DNA of 27,227 nt from Reticulitermes lucifugus. Taxonomy: Eukaryota > Arthropoda > Insecta > Blattodea > Rhinotermitidae. Position 1 is the first letter of the stretch; each line of letters starts with the position of its first letter. The stretch covers positions 3,650 to 30,876 of the forward strand of contig JAKCWW010006162.1 of the NCBI GenBank assembly GCA_026260175.1. Reading direction: 5' to 3'. The position numbers were made by a program, and so were the translations under genes. Positions 21,931-27,227 of this stretch are shown here, in pieces. The notes below the pieces were generated by a model. The model searched no databases, was not told where the DNA came from, and saw only the letters and a list, made by a program, of their open reading frames with translations.

Positions 21931-24900
21931 GTAAGTTTCAGCGTTTTGATTGTATTACTTGCAGTGAGGGACTTGGTTGTGTGGCTTAGCATTCACAGCC
22001 CATCATAATTTGTTGTTCAGGATGCAGAGATGATGTAATGATATAAGGTGAAACCCCCATCTATCCTAGTTGTCTTTAGTTCGTCCATCTGATGCTTTAT
22101 TTTGTTAACCTGAGAAGCAACTACACAGCACCTTATTAACACCGACCAAGAAACTAACCAAATTACCTATTAGAAATCTAAAGCAGCAGCTTAATGTAAC
22201 CACACTGTCTCTGTGTTTAGGATTCAAATTGGTGCACCTCGTGGTAATGACACCAAGTTACATCCAGATGTCAGAGAACCAGGTGTGGTGTTCAGATGTC
22301 TTATTTCAGAGCCATGTCATGCAGTAAAGTTTGATACTGCTGGTAAGTTGGCCACTGAACTGATAATCCTTTTTGCTTTATTTGATTATGGGGCATACTT
22401 TTGCAGGAAATACATCTGCCTCCATAAGAGAAGCTTTTATTTATTTATTTATTTATTTATTTATGCAGAGTTATTCATGACCTAATGTCTTAACGTTGGG
22501 AGTTTATTCCTGAGGTAATTTCCAGGCAGAAATGTCAAACAAATGCTATTATGATTCTTCAAAGTTACAGATTTATCATTACTTGAATGTTAATAATTCA
22601 GTTCAGCTGTTTGTTGTTAATGTGCAGACTAACAGCCATGAGGCCAATTACAGAGACAGCACAGGAAACATAAAAAGTATATCCAATAACAAACTACATA
22701 TGAAAACACATACACCAGAGATACTAAGAAAAAATCACATCTGGTGTACTTGTTAGAGTAAAAAGATTAAGAAAAATAACTTTTTCCTGAATATGTTGTT
22801 AGTGTGGTTCAATTCAACTCAATTCATTTGACACAAATACAAGAACACAGCACAGTTACATGCCAATAAACATAAACAAGGTGAGATAAGCGTGATTGCT
22901 GACTCAACAACATAATTCAATTCAGTTCTTTATTACTAAACTCCTCACACAATAGCCAAAAGGCATATCACAGGGACATCACAAGAACATAAAGAAAGTA
23001 CATGAAGTAATTAATCACAAATATAAGACATGAAAAATAATGAAACACAAAGAAACGACAATATAACACAACAAACTTCCCATACCTATAATCAGCATAA
23101 TTAATTTACAAACCCATAAGCAAAACAAGACTCTCCATTGAACATACCAGTATCCCTACTGATATCATTAGCTGCCGAAGCACATCTAGCGGAAGGACAG
23201 TTGCATCATATAAAGTCAATTTTAAACAAACCAGGATCTCTGAGACTGTGATTCAGCACTTCAAGGCCAACAGTTTCCAAAAAAAAAAAGTCTAATAACA
23301 CCTCCAAACACTTAAGGTATGAAATTTTAAGTAATTTAGGACACTGACGTAGTTATATTCTAAGTGACTGAAGAAACGATGACGAAGTATATGTATAAAG
23401 TTATTGTTCGTTCCATTTACAATGCGTGTTCAAAATTACCACTATTAGCCTCAACCATTACTTTCCTAGTCGATAGATTGGCCATGGTGGACCACGGCAT
23501 TTGCCTAGATTGCTCCAGGTTTTTTAATATTTATGTAAGTACTTGTAATCTGTGGTCTTTTGGGTGATTACACGGCGTCGTCACACAACGCCGTGTAATC
23601 ACCCAAAAGACCACAGATTACATCAACATCGCGGCGGAAGCCTGAAATCTATGTAAGTACTTGTTCACTCACTCTTATTTTAAGTCAAGTAATGAAAGAA
23701 TTGTAAGTCTTGAGAATGAGACTGACGTTTATGTGACATTTATGACTGGGAATGACCTCAGGAATAGTCTGATAAAGTTAAGACATGTTATTTTTATTCT
23801 GTGATCACGTTAACTCTTGTGTTGCACAAATTTTCTTTGGAATAGTGTCTTTTTGTCTCTGAATGAATTGAAAATTTATTAATCTCTTTTGTGAACTGTC
23901 AACAGAAAATGGAAAGGAATATGGGAAAGGAAAATTGAAATACAAAGAACAAAGAAACACAGCTTGGATTGGAGGGGCAATGGATATCCTGGATGAGGAA
24001 GGAGTTATTGTTGTGAGTTCAACGCATACAGATAGTTGAGTACCAGATTTTTTTAAAATTGTGTGCATTACAGAGTCTTCAGCTAGCTTGATGATTTAGT
24101 TCAATGTTGTTAATGTGGCAGTGATGCTACCTGCTCTGTGACACTCCATCCTATGACTAAAAGATAATGGTCCATGTAATTATTATTGCATATTTCACAA
24201 CAGTCCACTGAAATAATATTATTGTAGTAGTAACCACATTTACTCCTCTAAACCACTAACATAATTATGTGTTCTCCTAATGTAAATCATATTAACGACT
24301 GATCATTGGTTTGCTCTATGTTGTGCTCAGTCCTGCAGTTAAAAAGATTTCCCATAGCATGTTTGCAGTAATGGTTTATTGTTATGGAAGAAAACATGCT
24401 TAACTCCATGGAGCAGAGCCTTCAGCTAGTCAAGAAATTCTCTGCATTTTATGGAATGTGGGGATTCATTATAACATTTGCAAGAACATACCATCTGTCC
24501 CTGTCCTGAGTCAAATCAAGCCAATCCATGCCCTTCCTCCCACGTCTTTAAGATCCATTTTAATATTATCCTCCCATCTACACCTTCCAAGTGGTCTCTG
24601 TCCCTCAAGTTTCCCCACCAAAACTCTGTATGCACCTCTCCTCTCCCCTTATGTGCCATATGCCCCACCCATCTTGTTCTATTTGATTTGATCACCCAAA
24701 TAATATCTGGTGAGGAGTACAGATCACCAGGTTCCTCACTATACATTCTTCTCCACTCCCCAGTTACCTCGTTCCTCTTAGGCCTGAATATCTTCCTTAG
24801 CATCCTATTGTTGAACACCCTTCGCCTATGTTCCTCCCTTAATATGAGAGACCAAGTTTCACACCCATACAAAATAAACAAAATTATAGTTCTGTATATT

Positions 24901-26261
24901 TTAATATTTATATTTTTGGATAGCAAACTGGCAGATAGAAGATTCTGCACCGAATGATAGCAAGTATTCCCTGGGTTCAGTCTGCTCTTGATTGCTTAAT
25001 GAATGCAATTTTGATTTATTAGGGTTCTTCCCAAATATTTGAACTGTTCCCCACTTTCAAAGAATTTATTATCATATTTATGTTGTGATTTTGTCTTGCA
25101 TTCTGTTCATGAAACATGAATATACACTTAAGATTTCTCGCATTTATCTCTAGACCAATCTCCTTACTAGCAACTAATAGAGCCTCTGTGTTTTTCTTTA
25201 TAGCATGTTTGCTTTCACCCAAAAATTAACATCATGAATGTAAACCAGAAGCTGATGTGTACCATTCAGTTTCAACCCCTCCTGATTTACCTCATTGTAT
25301 TCCCATTTTTTATCAAGTGTTTGACAAATGCAGAATATATGATTGACCTGTTAGTGAAAATCCACAGTGATGATCCCCAGTAATTTCATCTGCATATGGA
25401 GTTAACCTTAACAAGAGGATCTTTGATAAAATTGTATATATAGTTGAGACATGTGATATGCCTCAATAATTACTACAGTCTGTTTTATCACTCATCTTGT
25501 AAATAGGTACAATGATGGACTCCTTCCATTGCTGAGACAATTCTTCCCTGTCCAAATAGAATTAATAAGTTCATGGAGCTCAGAACAAATTATCCTACCT
25601 CCTGCTTGAATCAATTCTGTTGAAATTTGATCATTACTCATAATTTGTATCTTTTTACTTCCAAATAATCATCTCAATCTCAAAGGCATTGGGCTCAGGC
25701 ACTAGTGGCTCTGCTGTATGTATTTCAGTTAGCGTAACATCACTAGTCCCATGTACATTCAGTGTCTGAGAGAAATGATTCCTCCACCTATTCAAAATAC
25801 TGTGGAACTGTGCAACCAAATCACTCTTCTCATTCTTTACTATATTCTAGACTGGTAACCCTTCTTAAATTCATTACTGTCACTATACAAGTCTCTAATA
25901 TTCTTGCTATGACTGTTTCAGGTTAATTAATTTTAACTTTCAGACATTCCCACTTTTTGTTCCTAAAATGTCCACTAACTTTGTGTTTTACCTTGTTCAG
26001 ATTATCTCCATTACTGTGGTTTGGATCCTGTAACCACAGAAGTTTAGCCTGCTTCCTTTGATGTACAAATTGTGAACATTTTTTATCAAACCATGGTTTA
26101 TATATGATTGAAACACTTCTAGGTATGTGGTCATCGGTGGCGAAATATATACGACCGGAATACAGTTGATTTCATGATTGGTGCATGTTACTCCTCGAAA
26201 ACAGAACAGAATATTACATCTGTTAAGGGTACCTACAAATTATTGCCTCTGCTGAATCCAG
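21764..26261 (+). CDS. integrin alpha subunit, PS3-like, 5' part (4 exons)
   Basis: Integrin alpha chains pair with a beta subunit at the plasma membrane to bind matrix ligands. Coding exons are 21764-21930, 22221-22342, 23906-24012 and 26123-26261; phases agree and 178 codons are visible. Residues 1-18 ([18 protein letters not shown]) are a signal peptide. The mature chain then begins [14 protein letters not shown] with YFGFSVSLH, the standard alpha-chain opening and first FG-GAP blade. QIGAPRG (58-64) continues the blade. Cysteines 82/88 and 134/154 sit where the propeller's early disulfides lie. WIGGAMD (117-123) and VCGHRWRN resemble insect alpha-PS3 (scab) more than PS1 or PS2. NITS at 162-165 is an N-glycosylation site. 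ATG 21764 is chosen because the hydrophobic leader begins there. Later exons lie beyond the window. Confidence 0.9.
22221..22342 (+). CDS. integrin alpha exon 2
   Basis: The acceptor is CTGTGTTTAG ending at 22220 and the donor is GTAAGT at 22343. Its first base completes the Trp codon. It encodes [20 protein letters not shown], then [20 protein letters not shown], containing the GAPR motif and a CX5C pair. Confidence 0.92.
22436..22464. repeat. (TTTA)n microsatellite
   Basis: About seven uninterrupted TTTA units. Confidence 0.95.
22588..23290 (-). mobile_element. cluster of antisense retroposon 3' tails
   Basis: On the - strand three segments end in GAATT-type tails: GAACTGAATTGAATTATG (near 22914-22935), GAATTGAGTTGAATTGAA (22807-22826) and GAACTGAATTATTAAC (near 22588-22605). 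The bodies of the first and third align: TGTGATGTCCCTGTGATATG with TGTGCTGTCTCTGTAATTGG, and TTTTGGCTATTGTG with CTCATGGCTGTTAG. A repeated ending of short GAATT units suggests a LINE or SINE 3' end, inserted or duplicated three times. Upstream sequence to 23290 is probably the body of the longest copy. Family not identified. Confidence 0.5.
23544..23622. mobile_element. perfect fold-back hairpin, 35-bp arms
   Basis: 23544-23578 (TGTAATCTGTGGTCTTTTGG then GTGATTACACGGCGT) is exactly complementary, in reverse, to 23588-23622 around a 9-base loop. A 15-bp direct repeat, TATGTAAGTACTTGT, occurs at 23532-23546 and 23650-23664, so the inserted unit may be about 23547-23649 with a 15-bp duplication. 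Its GTGGTCTTTTGGGTGAT start is similar to family T ends (GTGGTCTTCTGGGATGT). Confidence 0.75.
23906..24012 (+). CDS. integrin alpha exon 3
   Basis: The acceptor is CTGTCAACAG ending at 23905 and the donor is GTGAGT at 24013. It enters with two bases completing a Glu codon and exits in phase 0. It encodes [20 protein letters not shown], then [15 protein letters not shown]. The WIGGAMD strand leads into the next propeller blade. Confidence 0.88.
24013..26122 (+). other. integrin intron 3 (2.1 kb)
   Basis: Mostly filled by one antisense RTE-like LINE (24370-26098). The 24013-24369 remainder shows nothing recognisable. Only about 24 bp separate the LINE edge from the acceptor. Confidence 0.75.
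24370..26098 (-). mobile_element. RTE-like LINE, reverse transcriptase dead copy
   Basis: On the - strand the reading starts [19 protein letters not shown] (26098 on) and passes through the linker before the RT domain, with many stops. It reaches [15 protein letters not shown] near 25275-25220, then [17 protein letters not shown], then [17 protein letters not shown] and [20 protein letters not shown]. It continues [18 protein letters not shown], ending around [10 protein letters not shown] and a stop near 24420. The order matches the ORF2 of RTE-type elements that are abundant in arthropods. The catalytic YADD is YIHD here. The early RT core is missing: the KKWEYNE segment joins directly to [10 protein letters not shown] near 25292. 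A one-base loss near 25226 shifts the frame. Confidence 0.88.
26123..26261 (+). CDS. integrin alpha exon 4
   Basis: The acceptor is ACACTTCTAG ending at 26122 and the donor is GTAATG at 26262. It encodes [20 protein letters not shown], then [20 protein letters not shown]. The VC-HRW...G-CY pattern is the usual integrin alpha blade with its disulfide. It leaves one base, so the next exon (outside the window) should begin in phase 1. Confidence 0.9.
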
Positions 26262-26507
26262 GTAATGACTTATGCTATAAGAGTCAAATTGTTATGCTCT
26301 GGTCTTCAGGGTAGTAAGACCATGTTGTAATCTGACAGGGCACACCAACATTTCATAGCAACATACTGCATGCATCATGAGGGATAGAGGCAGTATATTT
26401 TAGCACCATCATTTTACACGTAAAATAAAACCATGTGTTTGGGTAAACATAGTTTTGCATCACCTAAACACAGATTAGTTCATTGTTTATAAGTTTACCC
26501 TGTAAAT

Positions 26508-26779
26508 ATAGCGTAGTCGGTATAGCGACTTGCTACAGGCTGGACGGTCCGGGGATCGAATCCCGGTGGTGGTGAGATTTTCCGCACCCGTCCAGACCGG
26601 CCCTGGTGCCCACCCAGCCTCCTATACAATGAGTACCGGGTCTCTTTCCCGGGGATAAAGTGGCCGGGGTGTGGAGTTGACCACCCACCTTCATCTAGCA
26701 CCAGGGTTAAAGAAAGAGTAGAGCTATACCTCTGCCCCCCCTCTGGGCCTTCATGGCCTGTTCTAGGGAGAACTTTACC
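26508..26779 (+). mobile_element. tRNA-derived SINE, copy 2
   Basis: The head ATAGCGTAGTCGGTATAGCG is A-box-like, and GGGGATCGAATCCC is a near-consensus B box. The body matches copy 1 at 17576-17862 in the opposite orientation. It is flanked by a perfect 14-bp direct repeat TTTACCCTGTAAAT at 26494-26507 and 26780-26793. Both copies end AACTTTACC, so the true 3' terminus may overlap the start of the duplication. It lacks about 10 bases of the head seen in copy 1, consistent with slight 5' truncation. Confidence 0.9.
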
Positions 26780-26879
26780 TTTACCCTGTAAATTGAAGTT
26801 TTTCTGCCATTGCTGACTTTGTCTTTGCTGTGGAATCATACAAAATCTACAGCTTAGAAAACTACTTTAAAATAGAGTA

Positions 26880-27022
26880 CTGTCTCTAGGATGTGATGCT
26901 GTATCATCTCATACGCTGTGTATTGACATTTTAGAGGAACGTGCAGCCTCCATTGTCAGGGTGGATGAAATGTCAGTACATATCCACTAGACTACATCCA
27001 AGAACACAGCAATCTTCATAGT
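26880..27022. mobile_element. TIR element family T, copy E
   Basis: The left end GTCTCTAGGATGTGATGCTG is mirrored by the right end, read inward GCTGTGTTCTTGGATGTAGT. The inner arms are GTATTGACATTTTAGAGG and GTACTGACATTTCATCC. Internal GAGGAACGTGCAGCCTCC matches copies B and C. Confidence 0.6.
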
Positions 27023-27227
27023 TACTACTGTGGAAGTCTAAAATATCACATACTTAAAATAATTTCCTTCCTTACACAATCAGGCCAATGGCATGTGTTA
27101 TGGCTGTCATCTTGTTGGGTTCTTCTTAGTCTCTCCTCTAAACCGCACCTCTGGACACTTACAACACAAACAGGACCTGATTTACTTAACTGATGACCTA
27201 TATATACAGAACCAACAGCCAGAATTT

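Larger units (their letters stand above)
22343..23905 (+). other. integrin intron 2 (1.6 kb)
   Basis: The intron contains a TTTA microsatellite, three LINE-like tails with GAATT ends, an A run at 23279-23290 and a perfect hairpin element. No exon was seen. Confidence 0.65.
26262..27227 (+). other. integrin intron 4, 5' part
   Basis: Contains a SINE (26508-26779) and a family T element (26880-27022). No further integrin exon was found before the window end. Confidence 0.6.

Noticed and set aside
24478-24957. 159-residue ORF, + strand
   Set aside because: It is the opposite-strand shadow of the RTE-like reverse transcriptase tail, whose - strand reading has clear family motifs.
26508-26580. 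Possible functional tRNA gene
   Set aside because: A- and B-box-like motifs are present but no cloverleaf with acceptor and anticodon stems forms. The unit is a 272-bp SINE with target duplications.
26495-26839. 114-residue ORF, - strand
   Set aside because: It runs through the SINE on the strand opposite to its own transcription; similar chance ORFs appear in the other SINE copy at 17590-17876.
1-27227. CRISPR arrays, operons, bacterial-type promoters
   Set aside because: There are no regularly spaced repeats, and spliced exons show the sequence is eukaryotic.

Overview
This window looks like nuclear DNA from an insect. It has small coding exons with GT/AG borders, long AT-rich introns, and many eroded transposable elements. 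Several repeats match families I associate with cockroach and termite genomes: an RTE-like LINE, a terminal-inverted-repeat (TIR) element whose accidental reading frames contain pieces such as YQTTR and LWVVTPCNLVEG, and a tRNA-derived SINE. I therefore favour Blattodea. That rests on family recall, because no search was possible.

Two host protein genes are supported, both on the + strand. The first (417-9807) is the 3' part of DCAF5, a WD40 substrate receptor for the CUL4-DDB1 ubiquitin ligase. Five coding exons join with consistent phase and end at a TAA at 9805-9807; earlier exons lie left of the window. The second (from 21764) is the 5' part of an integrin alpha gene, closest to the insect alpha-PS3 (scab) type. 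Four coding exons give a signal peptide and the first part of the beta-propeller, and the gene runs off the right edge.

Layout: 1-416 is intron with a pogo/Tigger end. 417-9807 holds the DCAF5 exons; their introns carry a truncated RNase H LINE, an internally deleted Tigger-like element, a 221-bp tandem duplication and an RTE-like LINE tail. 9808-21763 is about 12 kb with no supported coding sequence. It holds DCAF5 3' UTR of unknown length plus MITEs (two hAT-like with 8-bp duplications, one TA-flanked, one unclassified with perfect 27-bp inverted repeats), a SINE and several copies of the TIR family. 21764-27227 holds the integrin exons; their introns carry LINE tails, a perfect 35-bp-arm hairpin, a dead RTE-like element ending about 24 bp before an exon, a SINE with a perfect 14-bp duplication and another TIR copy.

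The two genes have no evident functional link. I saw no new multi-gene system. The parts worth a second look are the fold-back elements, the LINE fragments pressed against splice sites, and the long gene-free spacer.
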